The translations under genes were made by a program, and so were the position numbers. Below are positions 45,711 to 57,455 of a DNA stretch of 64,000 bases, in pieces (within the stretch, counting starts at the first letter, position 1; every line of letters starts with the position of its first letter). Location of the stretch: the NCBI GenBank assembly GCA_051294375.1, contig CM119270.1, positions 2,095,535 to 2,159,534 on the forward strand, written 5' to 3'. The notes beneath the pieces were generated by a model. That model made no database searches. It was not told the origin of the DNA and saw only the letters and a program-made list of their open reading frames with translations. Source of the stretch: Paraspadella gotoi. Its lineage: Eukaryota > Chaetognatha.

Positions 45711-45726
45711 TTTTAATGCGTCACTT

Positions 45727-46065
45727 GTGTTGGAAAATTTAGGAGAATGTAGGAGAATGTAGGAAAATGAAGGAGAATGTAGGAGAATGTAACAGAATGT
45801 AGGAGAATGTAGTAGAATGTAGGATAATGTAGGAGAATGTAGAAGAATGTAGAAGAATGTAGGAGAACGTAGGAGAATGTAGAGGAATGTAGGAGAACGT
45901 AGGAGAAGGTAAAAGAATGGAGTAGAATGTAAAAGAATGGAGGAGAATGTAGGATAAGTTAGAAGAATGTAGGAGAATGTAGAAGAATGCAGGAAATGTA
46001 GGAGAAAGTAGTAAAATGTAGGAGAATGTAGAAGAATATAGGAGAATGTAGAAGAAAAAAGGAGA
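45727..46065. repeat. Minisatellite, 10-bp AGGAGAATGT unit, about 34 copies
   Basis: Decamer units with GTAGAAGA and GTAAAAGA variants run without a break. Plus frames contain TAG stops; the minus strand reads Ser-Tyr-Ile-Leu-His-Ser-Pro repeats and stays open only because of the period. Inverted, noisier decamers lie at about 46920-47232. Confidence 0.92.
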
Positions 46066-46640
46066 ATATGATTGTCCAACCAATTTCCATCGCAATCGTT
46101 GTCCGCCCCTCCGATCTATGCCTTTACGAGCCGCCGCATATCCGCGAGTTGGCGTATTGTCGTCCGCCGTTCGATCGTCGATCCGGAGTTTCCCGGTCTC
46201 AAATTGTAAATAATTGCCAACCTAAAACAGCCACCTTTCCCCACCCCAAGAAAAAAAAATTGAGCGCGAGAAAATATTACGACAGCGCTCCACGGATCCG
46301 CACCTCACTTTAGTCCGCCTCCCCCCCGCCCCCCATTAGTTGGCTTACCTCGCCTCGCTAACTCCTCCCCCGGCCCCACGACCTCACATCTACGCCAGGC
46401 GTCAAGAATCATCCGGTCAAAGAAGAGAGCCAGCTTATTCATCATTTTCCGCGTCCGGCTATCCACCCCATGCGTCTTTCCGTCGCGAACGTCATTTTTT
46501 GACGTATTTAGATCGCAATCTTCCTGTCTCTCCTCCTCTGTCTCCTCCTCTATCTCTTCTCTCTCTCTGTCTCTCTCTTCGCTCTCTCTCATCTCTCTCT
46601 CGTCTCCTCTCAGTCCCGCTTTCCGCCGGCAATTTTCACG
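46066..46640. other. CpG-rich unique sequence, no certain gene
   Basis: Higher GC than the neighbourhood, with C-rich runs and CT arrays near 46555-46610. Open frames at 46068-46313 and 46340-46690 have mixed composition but no motif I recognise. A CACGTG E-box lies near 46637. Confidence 0.45.
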
Positions 46641-46659
46641 TGATTAAGATGGGTTTGTA

Positions 46660-47232
46660 CCGAATGGCAAACGGCATTTATGATCCATAATCTCCAGGTG
46701 AATAGAACCTAACGCATTGCCCGTTTGTTCAAAAGGATGCCTGCCTTGGGATCGACCCGGATAGCTTACGTCCGGATCGACTGGAATCGAGACCGCGCAG
46801 GACGACAATACGACCAAACATCGGCGGATATGAGCGTGCGGCTTGTAATGCATAGATCGGAATGGCGGACAAACGAAATTGGTTGGATTACATCTCTATT
46901 CTTACTTGTTTCTGTCTACATGTCTCCTACGTTCTCCTACATTGCTCTATCATATCTTCTAATTTTACCTACCGTTCTTCGCCGCTACATTTCCGCAATA
47001 TCGGTCTACCATTTCTCACCTACATCTCTATACTATAACCCGTTTCTTCCTTGTACGATTTCTCCTGACTTGGCCATGTTTTCTTACATTCTAGACTTCC
47101 ATTCTTTTTACCCTCTCCTAGCGTTCTGCACGCTCGACCATTCTTCTAACAGTCTTCCTAAACGGTTCTCACACATTCTCTTATTCCTACTTTTTGTCCT
47201 ACACATTCTCCTACATTCTTCTATAATCTCTG
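46660..47232. repeat. Inverted, error-rich copy of about 45740-46240
   Basis: The minus strand recovers the decamer array, CCAACCAATTT, TCCGATCTATGCC and CGATCCGGA from the forward side in reverse order, with many changes. It ends at a 25-N spacer. A fold-back read is the simplest explanation. Confidence 0.75.
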
Positions 47233-47257
47233 NNNNNNNNNNNNNNNNNNNNNNNNN

Positions 47258-47814
47258 GGTTTTTTTTTTAACATTTTATCATACATAAATAGACTTTATG
47301 ACGTTGATTTCTCACAGACTCAAGTCCACTGATGTGATGTTTCAGCGAGTTCCTTTTTCTATTTTTGGACTGGTAGAAAGAGAGAAGCCCAAAGGAGGTG
47401 GATGAATAGCAAGCAATGTTGTTTAGTGCTTGAAAAGGACAAGCAATCAACTATGGAATCCAAAGGCGGGAAATTGGGTTGAGGTATTGAGACTGTCATG
47501 GAATCGTATTTGATATGAACCTAAAGGGCGAATGGTAGATATCACAAGTTGAGCACGTCATGTAATCTTCTTCTATTTGACAAGCACAAAACCAAGCAAT
47601 AGGGGTTGAGGGATTGAGTGACGCCATGAAAATCATCTTTGGAACGATGGGGTGAAAGGATCAGATGTGCGATGTTCTCATCTTTGGCGCGAACCCCATT
47701 TCCTTTTTCGATATCATCTCGTTTTTACGAGAGTTCAATTTACAGTCGAGTTCCATTACTGCGAGCGTTCGTGTCCGAAGAAAAAAAAACTATTTTTGTC
47801 TCTCGACGACAGAG

Positions 47815-47853
<39 letters not shown>

Positions 47854-48190
47854 TTAAGTTAAGAGTGATCAATGAAAAGGAGCTATGCAAAAAATAAAAT
47901 ATGTATGTACGTATGTTGTATAATCCCTGGAGTATCGATGTCAAACAGCCTCCCCGACTTACATTAAAAAATCAATAAATCATATTGAGCTATTTCTGTT
48001 AATAATAAGCAAATTAAGAGACGCTTTGCCTACTACGTTTCAAACTTATGCGTTGACTCAATAAGTGGAGTTTAAAAAAGCCTAATCAATATTTTAAATT
48101 GTGTAAAAAATAATAACAATAACATGCAAATAAGGCGTAAAAGCGAGGCTAAGAGAAAAAAAATGAACACTCTAGTAGTCAGTAGTCCTT
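47258..48190. other. Unique sequence, no gene seen
   Basis: Contains a (GA)n array at about 47818-47852. Otherwise moderate AT content with no frame of support. Confidence 0.5.
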
Positions 48191-48196
48191 TCTCTG

Positions 48197-48205
48197 TATA
48201 AAAAG
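48197..48205 (+). promoter_or_regulatory. TATA-like box
   Basis: TATAAAAAG preceded by CTCTG and followed by a CG-containing stretch. A start site would lie near 48227. Two 22-bp direct repeats (GATGCTCTCTTCTGACCCC) follow at about 48258-48300. No coding exon is recognised next to it. Confidence 0.2.
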
Positions 48206-48899
48206 ATCGCGACCTTCGACGTCCATCATTTTTTCGGAGAGACTTAAAACCTCAAACGATGCTCTCTTCTGACCCCAAATGATGCTCTCTTCTGACCCTC
48301 AGAGCCACGCCCCCCTTTTGCCACCCCACCCCGTTTTGCCACGCCCCCTAGCGACTCGACGCGACCCTCGTGACTTTCAGAACACGATCTGGCCTCTTCG
48401 CCTTTTTTAGTCAACATTTTCACGAGAGTCGAGAATCATCGACCCAGAATCACTTTTTTTAATCACGATATCACAAAACCCTTTTACGAAACTATTATTC
48501 ACCGTCATAACTGCCAGTGCCTGTTAAATGATCCGCCAGACCAGTCCACCTTGTCACTGACCTTCTACCGTCGCTCTTTCTGATCTTTATCACTGACCCG
48601 TCACCCTGACCCTTTTAGTCTTCACACTGATCCATCGATCCACTTTTAACGCGGCAATCTCCCTTTTTCTCAAGAGCTTCTTTCACCTTAATTTCACACA
48701 AACTCACTTTGTGATCGTCACTTCACATTTCAATCGTGAGAAAAACCTTTTCTCGTTTTAACCTTTCTTCCGTTTCACATTCTCTCATATTTCAATATAG
48801 AATATCTCATTCTCTCTCTCTCTCTCTCTCCCTCTCTCTCATTCGCTCCAGTCCTGATTTCTGTGACTCCGTCGACATTCGACCTCGATCTAAGGATTT

Positions 48900-48930
48900 G
48901 TTGTCATGGCAACGGCCAATTCCCTTCCGG
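48900..48930. promoter_or_regulatory. RFX X-box, CCAAT box and ETS site cluster
   Basis: GTTGTCATGGCAAC at 48900-48913 matches the 14-bp RFX X-box palindrome except for one base. CCAAT (48916-48920) follows three bases later, and CTTCCGG (48924-48930), an ETS site, after that. In animals, RFX factors with NF-Y at CCAAT control ciliary genes and some housekeeping genes. A (CT)n array lies about 60 bp upstream. The frame 48736-49002 crosses the cluster but includes the microsatellite, and I do not call it. Confidence 0.5.
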
Positions 48931-49009
48931 AGACCCATTTCCGCAAATCGAGTTAAAAGCGCGAGGATAGTAAATTTCAGCTTAGTTTTTTTCAAAGAGT
49001 AAAAATAGG

Positions 49010-49990
49010 TAAATAAAGAGGAAAAAAGAATTCGAACGATAAGTAAAATTGGGAGGGGAACTAGGAAATATAAACCAAAAAACGTGAATTAGGTAAATTG
49101 TATTGTTCAGACTCGGAGTATGTAATTTAAACAAACGAAACAAAATGAATAAACAAGATTGAGATAACAGTCCGCGAAAGATGTCACAAAAAAGCTCAGA
49201 AGAAATCTGGTGCACAAACGACACTCTGCCAAAAAAAAAGACAAGAAAAGACAAATTTTATATTTAAGTGACACCAGTATGCATTTATTTTCTAACTAAT
49301 AACTAGAAAAACCAATTACAAGAACTGCATTGACTTTCGTGAACACATGGTTAATTTGGTCACAAAAAAGTTCAATGATACCTAAATAGTGCCGAAATAG
49401 TGACCTATAAACTATAATGATTTCTGGTGACGCATCTGAACATTCCGAAAGACAAACACACAGAAAAAAAAACATAAAAAACTGGCAAACTGGAAAAGCA
49501 AAACCGGAAATTTTGATGGAAAAAAAATGTTGAGAGGCGAAATCTGAGTCGAATTTTCGTTGGCGAAGTCAAAGGAGAAAAGGATTAAGGGGGGGAAGAA
49601 AGAAGAGGAAGTGGAGGAGGAGGAGGAGGAGGAGGAAGAGGAGGAGAGGGACTTTACCTGGCTCAATATTCTCTCTATTCCTATGACCCCTTAACCCTAA
49701 CATGACTCTTCACTGGCGGCTAAAAAAAAAGGTTTCACAATCCACTCAACGGCGTTCACTTCACAACACCACGTTCACACTAAACAAAATTCTTCCTCTC
49801 GCGTTTTGACATTAAGGTTATTCCTCCATTACGAACTTACCTCTTCTTCGCCACTACCCATTTTCGAACTCACCTTTCCTCCCGCTATGCCATGCCTCAC
49901 CCTCCATCTCTTACCCGTTTTTTTTTACGATTCCCCAAAGAGCGGCATTTGGCGAACCGGATCCTCAGAACCGATGTTACGCCGTTTTTT
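49010..49990. other. Non-coding sequence with a GGA patch
   Basis: A/T-rich apart from a (GGA)n patch near 49605-49650. Frames crossing the patch are Ser-rich on the minus strand. Confidence 0.5.
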
Positions 49991-50027
49991 TTCTTTCTCC
50001 CTGGCGGAGGGAAGGAGAAAAAAATCT

Positions 50028-50034
50028 TATCTCC

Positions 50035-50069
<35 letters not shown>

Positions 50070-51260
50070 GCTCGTCTCATGCATCTCCCTACTAATCTCG
50101 TTTTATTCTGTTATTTCTTCCGGCCCTTAATCTCATCTTTTTCTCTGCAGATTACTTTCTGACAGTGCTCTTTCTTTCTTCCCTGTCTCTCCTCTTGTCT
50201 TTTCGGGGCCATCCCATCGTCGTTTACTTATATTTTTCTTTCTGCCTCTTCTTCTCTGTGCACTAGCTTTCCTTCTCTCTATGCTTCTCCTCCTTCTTTT
50301 TTTAGCTCTCTCATTCTCTTTCTTTCATTTCATCTCACTTATCTCACTCTTTATCTCTCTCTCTTTTCTCTTTCAATTCTATCCTTTCTCTCACCCGCTC
50401 TTCTCCTCTCATTCTCTCTCTCTCTCTCTCATCTCGCTCACTCCCTTTTTTGCTCATTATCTTTCTCACTCTCTCTCCTCTCTCTCTTCTTTCATTCTCT
50501 CCCTTCCTTTTTTCTCTTCATCCTTTTTCTTCCACCTTTCTCCGCTTTTCCCTCTTCCTCCCGCGTCCTTTTTTTTTTACTCTAATCATCTCTTTTCCTC
50601 TCTTTTCCTCCATTTATAACCATAATTCAGTCTTTATTCTTCGGCTCGTTTTCCTTCCCTTCGACTTCTCTTTCCTTTTTTTTTTCTTTTCTTTTTTTCG
50701 TTTCAGTTTCTTTTCTTTTTTTCCCCTCCAATTTAATTTCCTCTTTTTATACTATTCTCTCTTTCCTTCTTTCCTCCCTTTTTTTCATTTTTCTTTCCGT
50801 TTTTCCTTCCTCCTAATTTATCACGTTTTTTTTCTCCTTCTGAAGGGAGATTCGTGTTTCTTCCAAATGTTATCGGTTATGGTTGAATCCCTGTTTAATT
50901 AGATACGGTTCGCTTACTCTTTCCTCCCTTTCCTTTTTAGGATTTTCTTTTTTTTTTTTTGTTCTTATTTCGTTATGTAAATTTTTCTTTGTATCTTTTT
51001 AATGTATATATTTTTAATTTTTAGATGTCTATTTATTATAAATTTTTATAATTTAGTAATTTAAACGGTCATGATTAGCTTTTTACTTTCTCTCCATACA
51101 TTCTTTTTTTCAACCGCAATCTTTCTTTCCTTCTTCCGCTATTCTTTTCTTCTCTCTTTGTTTCTTTGTTTGTTTCTTTCTTTCTTTCTTTCTTTCTTTC
51201 TTTCATTCTTTCTTTTTTTTTCTTTCCCTCTTTCATTTCATTCTTTAGTTTTCTTTTCTT
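50028..51260. repeat. Polypyrimidine tract of about 1.2 kb
   Basis: The plus strand is dominated by C and T (CTCTC, CTTTC, TTTTTC), with a pure CT patch at about 50034-50070 and a (CTTT)n array at about 51176-51205. Frames read Ser/Leu/Phe-rich and are repeat translations. Confidence 0.85.
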
Positions 51261-51376
51261 TCACCTTTACTCACCCCAACAGCCGCAGCATTAAACCCTT
51301 ACCTCCTCTCGATTTCTGAATTACGATCTTCTGGAAATCTTCTGTTGAAGACAGAAAATGATCTTCTCTTAAACCG

Positions 51377-51465
51377 GAGGAGGAGGAAGAGGAGTAGGGG
51401 GAAGAAGATGGGGATAAGGAGGAGGAGGAGAAGGAGGAGAAGGAGGAGGAGGAGGAGGAAGAAAG
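51377..51465. repeat. (GGA)n-rich array
   Basis: GGAGGAGGAAGA words, read as Pro-rich or Ser-rich frames on the minus strand. Confidence 0.88.
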
Positions 51466-51659
51466 AGACGATCCTCTTCGTCGGCCACGCCCATAGAGTT
51501 TAAAGCTTCTTGTCCCTCTGCCCTCGTCATCGTCATTGGCGCAGTCATTGCCAGAGCCCCACGCCCACCCCCGCCCACCGCCCCTTCGGTTGCCCGCCTT
51601 CTCGATCTGTGATGGCGTGAGTCTGTGATGGCGTGATTCTGTGATGGCGTGAGTCATAA

Positions 51660-52265
51660 GGTTTTTTCTGTTTCGTCAAAAATCGTCTCTTGGTCCTTAG
51701 GGTGAAGCAACTGATTGGAAATATAAAAAAATGTTCATTATTTACAGTTTTTTAACAGTTTAATGAGAAAAACTTTTAAAATTATATATATACTTTCCTA
51801 TGCCACCTTTTATTTATAAAATTCAATTAAACTTTCAAAATTGAACATAATTTGAAAATTCTAGTCTATTATGTAATAATATTCTGGCTTCCAAAACTTA
51901 TAAATTTGCTAAAATACATTAATAGGTTTTAGTTTGTTTTTTTTTATGTGCGAAATTGAAATTTTATAAAATTTGATTATTATTATGAACACTCTACTTC
52001 AGTGCTCCACTCTAATGATCACTCTACTTGGCAATCGTCATCTCGATTGATGTAAAATGGTCATTTGGGTTTTTTTTCAAAAAAGAAAGTCGCAAAGAAA
52101 GTCTCACCTTCTGTCTTCTCATTCATCTCTTACTTTCGAATTTTGACAAAAACCACAACCAACTGTCAAGTCGTCGTTCACAACGACATCTTCCTCATCC
52201 TCTTCATCCGATCAGAGAAAAACTCATAACTTCTTTTGTCAACTTCCTGACGTTTTTTTACGTTT
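51660..52265. other. AT-rich unique sequence, no gene seen
   Basis: Stops in all frames and no recognisable motif. Three GTGATGGCGTGA words, a short 17-bp tandem, lie just upstream (about 51610-51652). Confidence 0.5.
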
Positions 52266-52280
52266 AAGTTTGTCTGTCTG

Positions 52281-52335
52281 TCTTTATTTCTTTCTTTCTT
52301 TCTTTCTTTCNNNNNNNNNNNNNNNNNNNNNNNNN
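52281..52335. repeat. (CTTT)n array ending in a 25-N spacer
   Basis: TTTC tetranucleotides run into 25 N at 52311-52335; sequence resumes with CTATCTATG. Confidence 0.9.
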
Positions 52336-52679
52336 TCTATCTATGTCTCTTATCTTCTCTTTCTGCTTTTCTTCCGATATCTTTCTTCTCTTTCTTTCTT
52401 TCTCTTATTATTTCTTTCTTTCCTTTCCTTAGCTGCTCTCCCATGCACTACTCGTTTTTTTCTCTGTTAAATCGACTTTAAACCTGTTTCCCTCCCTCAA
52501 GCTCCTCCTCCTCCTGCCTCCTCTGCATCCTCATCCTCCTTTCTGTTGGGGCAGCAACTCAACGTCCTTTTGTGGCATAGCAAAACCTTCCATTTTTTTC
52601 GCAAATCCTTTCAAAAATGCGTGCCACACGAACATTTTCGCTCCGTCCCCCGTGTTATATTTCTCAACTCAAAGTGGGG

Positions 52680-52910
52680 TCGGAGGAGAGACAGGAGATA
52701 GAGAAAGAAGAGAGAGTAGAAAGAGACTGCAGAGAAAAAGATGAGATTAAGCACAAGAGAATAACAGGAATAAACTCGAGTGGAGTAGGAGAGATGATGA
52801 GAGAAGGAGAGAGAGACGAAGAAGAGAGACGACGACAGAGAGAGAGGTAGAGAGAGAGAGAGAGAGAGAAGAGAGAGGAGGAGAGAGAGGAGAGGATTTA
52901 GAGAGAGGGA
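52680..52910. repeat. GA-rich degenerate tract
   Basis: GAGA-rich purine tract with a purer core near 52848-52895. Arg/Glu-rich frames are repeat translations. Confidence 0.85.
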
Positions 52911-52919
52911 TAGTCTTTA

Positions 52920-53400
52920 TTACCGAGGGATTTTCCCTTCGCCTTTGTTCCGCGCTGTGAAAGGTCGAGGGACGAGACCGACGCCACGTACAGCTAGACA
53001 AGTACGTCTCGTATCCTCCAACGCGGAGTGCCTATGCGGGAACATCGCTTGTCGATGGCAAAAAAGAGACGGGAGGGGCTCAAGCGAGATTCAGGGGAGG
53101 GAGAAGGAAGAAAGAGCCGAAAGGCGGGAATCCCCGGATCCTGTTTCTTCTTGAAGTAACGGAAGTGGGAGTCAGTGCACCAGCGCGAGACCCTGGTCAC
53201 CCTCCCCCCTCTTCCTCCTCACTTCCCCCACGAATCCCCTCCCTTCCCTCCGCCTCCGCCTCACTCACTCTCTCCTTCCCTCCTCTTCTTCGCTCTATCT
53301 TTCTCCCCACCCTAATTAAAAAGCAAACATTCTGGCTGCAGCCGCTCCTCAAGGGCAAGTCTCAAGTCTAAACCATCCCTAGCAGAGCTTTGAAGAGTGA
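52920..53400. other. CpG-rich unique sequence
   Basis: Higher CpG density than the flanks, with several short open frames (52945-53154, 53165-53371) of mixed composition. It may be an exon-containing region, but no frame has a recognisable motif or a clear splice context. Confidence 0.35.
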
Positions 53401-54055
53401 GGGGTACGATCCCCTCGTTGGAGAACTGCAATGCCTTTCCAGAGTCAAGGTCAAGGACAAATGAGGCGGACGACGAACGGCATTCGATGTCCAAAACAAA
53501 TTTAAAGGAAAACGGAAATGGAGGACGACGACGACGTCGACGACGACGACAATGAGGACGACGACGCATTCGATGTCCAAAACAAATTTAAGAAAACGGA
53601 ATGTCATGTGACAATGTCTTGTGACAAAGTCATGTTACAAAGTGTGACAAAGTTTTTATCGTCTAAAAATTTAATAAATAATTTATTTTCTGATTTAATA
53701 TTTTCGTGAATCTAATTAAAGTTTTCGACGATGGATTTTTAATCCACTTCAGTCAGGAAACTGAAATTAAAAACTAAAAGTTTGTTTTTGGTTTAATTAT
53801 TATTTAAATTTATAAGTTCATATTTGATTTAAGATATTTTTTGGATTCATTTTCCGTCTTGACTTTCAATCGAAGACGATTATGTCATTGGAATGGCGTC
53901 GACCAGAACAAAAACAACAACAGAAAGCTGAACAACAACAACAAGAACAACAACAACGACGACGACGACGACAAAAGTAAAAAATGTGTGAAGAGAAAAA
54001 TGACAGAATTTTTGAGAAGATGAAGAGTTTTCGTTCTTGTTCCATCTGGGCACGC

Positions 54056-54058
<3 letters not shown>

Positions 54059-54092
<34 letters not shown>
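54059..54092. repeat. (CT)n array running into a gap
   Basis: A pure CT run interrupted by 143 N (54093-54235). The true array length is unknown. Confidence 0.93.
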
Positions 54093-54235
54093 NNNNNNNN
54101 NNNNNNNNNNNNNNNNNNNNNNNNNNNNNNNNNNNNNNNNNNNNNNNNNNNNNNNNNNNNNNNNNNNNNNNNNNNNNNNNNNNNNNNNNNNNNNNNNNNN
54201 NNNNNNNNNNNNNNNNNNNNNNNNNNNNNNNNNNN
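54093..54235. other. Assembly gap, 143 N
   Basis: Undetermined, entered from a CT array. Confidence 0.98.
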
Positions 54236-54449
54236 ATATTGGCGAGGGATGTATGTATGTATGTCTATTCTAGTAATGAATTTTATGTTTAAACAATCTC
54301 TTTCTTACAAGCATACATTTTTATTAAAGGTTTACATTAAAATTCAAAAAAGGTTCAACAAAAGAATAAAATAAAACTAACGGAAAATCTTTCCAATCTT
54401 AATAAACAAGTTTGAGCAAACAATACCGGATCTGCCCACGATCATTAGC

Positions 54450-54800
54450 GGTAATTAATTAATTAATTCAAGTTTAATAAATAATTAGTCAATTAATTAA
54501 TTAATCTGATCCGACATGTTAGTTTTTAGATTTTTTCGTCACTGACCACGACAAAAGTAACGACGACGATGATGGCGACGACGACAATAATGCCGATAAC
54601 GATTAATTGATTGACTTACTTGATTGATTGATTTATTGCTTGATTGATTAATTGATTGAATTATTAATTAATTGATAAACAAATTGATTGATTGAATAAT
54701 TAATTGTTAGTTAAATAATTTTTTTCATTGAATAATTAATTGTTGATTAATTAATTGACTAATTGATTAATTAACTGATTAATTATTTGATTAATTAGTA
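54450..54800. repeat. ATTAATTG / ATTA AT-rich array
   Basis: Degenerate TTAATTAA and ATTGATTA words form loose tetranucleotide arrays (about 54450-54510 and 54600-54800). A GAC-rich patch (about 54545-54600) lies between them. Confidence 0.85.
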
Positions 54801-55162
54801 CATCTTGCATTTTCATTTAATATAAAAAGAAAAAAGACGGACGGACGGACATCAATTTTTTTGCATAATTTATCATAATTCGATGTTCTGACATGATATA
54901 AGTGACTTACCGACAATATTTTTTGGGGGGCGGACCGACGGACCGACAAAGTGAATAATAAAACCGGAATCTGCTGTAAGCAGATCCGGCTAAAAAATTC
55001 TGTAGAAAAAGAGAGAGAAATGAAAGGAAAGAATCTTTGGGGAAGGAAAAGGAGATTAAACGAGGAGGTAGGGAAAAAGTTTTCGGCACCTGAGTTTCTT
55101 TCCTTTTCTTTTTTTCTTTTTTTCTTTCCTCCTTTTTCCTCCGCAGGGAGAAATCAGTGATT

Positions 55163-55377
55163 NNNNNNNNNNNNNNNNNNNNNNNNNNNNNNNNNNNNNN
55201 NNNNNNNNNNNNNNNNNNNNNNNNNNNNNNNNNNNNNNNNNNNNNNNNNNNNNNNNNNNNNNNNNNNNNNNNNNNNNNNNNNNNNNNNNNNNNNNNNNNN
55301 NNNNNNNNNNNNNNNNNNNNNNNNNNNNNNNNNNNNNNNNNNNNNNNNNNNNNNNNNNNNNNNNNNNNNNNNNNNNN
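55163..55377. other. Assembly gap, 215 N
   Basis: Undetermined. Flanks are unique sequence. Confidence 0.98.
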
Positions 55378-56600
55378 CTCCTCACCTAAGACCGAATCGG
55401 TCGCGTGAATCCTTTTCTCACTTTTTTTCTCATTCACTTCACATTTTTTATGTTAAAAGCTGAGTATGGATTCTTCCAGCTAAAAACGTTTTACCGTAAA
55501 ATGCTTTTTTTTTCTTGAATTAATTCGCGGCTTTTATCAAAATAAATTAGAAACCAATTTTGAAAAACCTCAGGAAGCAGATGTACGGTCTTCTTTGCTT
55601 TCAAAGAACAGCAGATGGGCTGAAAGCGACAATTCGTTAAAAAAAAATATTTGAGAAAGTTAGTTCATTTATTATTCTAGTACGATTCATGAGCCCAGCA
55701 GTGTAAAGAATGGCATAAATAAATAAATTTATGAAATTTCATGGTTCCATCGTAAAAGTGCCAAAGATAAAAAAATCAGATTTATCTGTCAAATTCGTGA
55801 TAAAAAAATTATTTTGGAAATATAATTTTTTTAAAAACGTGATTATATATTTAAAAATCAATTTCATCAGTTCAGGATTTAAGGGGAACACTGGAAACTT
55901 TTAAAGGGAGAATAAGCCAATGGCATTAGAGATAACTTGATAAGTTGGATAAGGGGTGGAAAGTAAGGCGGGTCTAAAGTCTGCGGCGGCGGCGGCGGCG
56001 GCGGCTGCGGCGTCTCTAAAAGCTCGTAAAGTTTTTTAAATGGAATCCTCGTCGCAAAATTGATTATCGTTCGTCCATAACTTTTCATTTTCCCGCCGCG
56101 CAAACAGAGGGCGCTTCCAGTCGCATCCCCCCCCCGGAAAAAAAAAAGGAAAACAAAATTGAAGCGGGAAAAAAAAAAGATTGAAGAGAAAAGAAAGAGA
56201 AAAAATATTAAAAAAAAAAAGAAGAAAAAAAAATAAGCGGAAGAATTTGAGTAGAGATTAAATCTAAAACTCGGGGCGTCAAAGATGAAGAGAGAAATTA
56301 AGGATAAAAAAAAATTGGGAAAGAAAACCTTAAAAAAATTGATAAAAAATAAACTAAATCAATTAATTAAATTGTTTTTCCTTTTTTTTTCGCCAAAGCG
56401 AAAAAAAAACCCAAATTGATCGGGTCTGGGAATTTTGAATTCTTCATTGTTAATGATTCCAGTTTATGGGAGAAAAGAACAAAAAAAAATTGGGGGGAAA
56501 AAAGGAGGAAATTTTGTGTTCATTTTTCATTCAAGACGCAATTTTTTTTTTCTGAGGGGGGGGGAAAGAAAGTAGCGGAGATTAATCAAAAAAAGAAATT
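55378..56600. other. AT-rich sequence, no gene seen
   Basis: Contains a (CGG)n patch (about 55983-56005) and long A-runs with AAAAAAGGAAAAC words (about 56140-56400). The open frames are low-complexity. Confidence 0.5.
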
Positions 56601-56624
56601 TAGAGAGGGAAAGAAAAATATTAA

Positions 56625-56690
56625 TAAGGAAAGAAAGAAAGAAAGAAAGAGGGAAAGAATAAAAGAAAGAAAGAAGGAACGAAAGAACGA
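56625..56690. repeat. (GAAA)n array
   Basis: GAAAGAAAGAAA with GAACGAAAG variants. Confidence 0.88.
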
Positions 56691-56850
56691 AATAACCAAA
56701 GAATAAGTTATATTATTTTACGGATACTATATTTAGCTTTAATCTATTATCTATTCATAAAACATGATATATCTTTCATACTACAAAGCTCTTTGAGAAA
56801 ACGATACAATTATTATCATAAAAAAATGTTGTTTTTTATCGCAAAGAGAA

Positions 56851-57153
56851 NNNNNNNNNNNNNNNNNNNNNNNNNNNNNNNNNNNNNNNNNNNNNNNNNN
56901 NNNNNNNNNNNNNNNNNNNNNNNNNNNNNNNNNNNNNNNNNNNNNNNNNNNNNNNNNNNNNNNNNNNNNNNNNNNNNNNNNNNNNNNNNNNNNNNNNNNN
57001 NNNNNNNNNNNNNNNNNNNNNNNNNNNNNNNNNNNNNNNNNNNNNNNNNNNNNNNNNNNNNNNNNNNNNNNNNNNNNNNNNNNNNNNNNNNNNNNNNNNN
57101 NNNNNNNNNNNNNNNNNNNNNNNNNNNNNNNNNNNNNNNNNNNNNNNNNNNNN
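56851..57153. other. Assembly gap, 303 N
   Basis: Undetermined. It directly precedes the exon-like frame at 57154. Confidence 0.98.
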
Positions 57154-57455
57154 CACAGGACCACAGCCACAAATCCTACCGCCCGCTCACCGTTCTCTCC
57201 TTTCGTCTCAACTTTTGGGCTGCGACGAATTGGGTCCTCGACAGAGGGCGCTCCGAAGAGACGACGACGACGACGCGCCGGAGGATTAAAGGCGAAACCG
57301 GAAACGAACTAACATCCGGGTCTGGAATAGATCCGGTTCGTGGCGACGATGACGACGACGACGATGACGGCGACGACGACAACGACAACGGCGACGACGA
57401 CAATGATGATCTTGGAATGAAAATCGCCGAAGTTTTGGGAGAAAATTTTGGGTAA
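57154..57455 (+). CDS. Possible exon of an Asp-rich protein (partial, 5' end in gap)
   Basis: One plus frame is open from the gap edge to 57453-57455 (TAA). The same frame reaches TTTTGG just before GTAAGT, a consensus splice donor with GT at 57452. As an exon it would end at 57451, with the stop arising only inside the intron. The peptide begins with mixed composition (SHKSYRPLTVLSFRLNFWAA), passes a Thr/Arg stretch and ends in an acidic run of Asp and Asn followed by LGMKIAEVLGENFG. The acidic run comes from a GAC/GAT repeat. Ordinary sequence on both sides stays open, and that with the donor is the evidence. No family is recognised. Confidence 0.3.

Noticed and set aside
45624-46079. 151-codon minus frame reading Ser-Tyr-Ile-Leu-His repeats
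   Set aside because: It is a translation of the 10-bp minisatellite: three units make ten codons, so any stop-free phase stays open.
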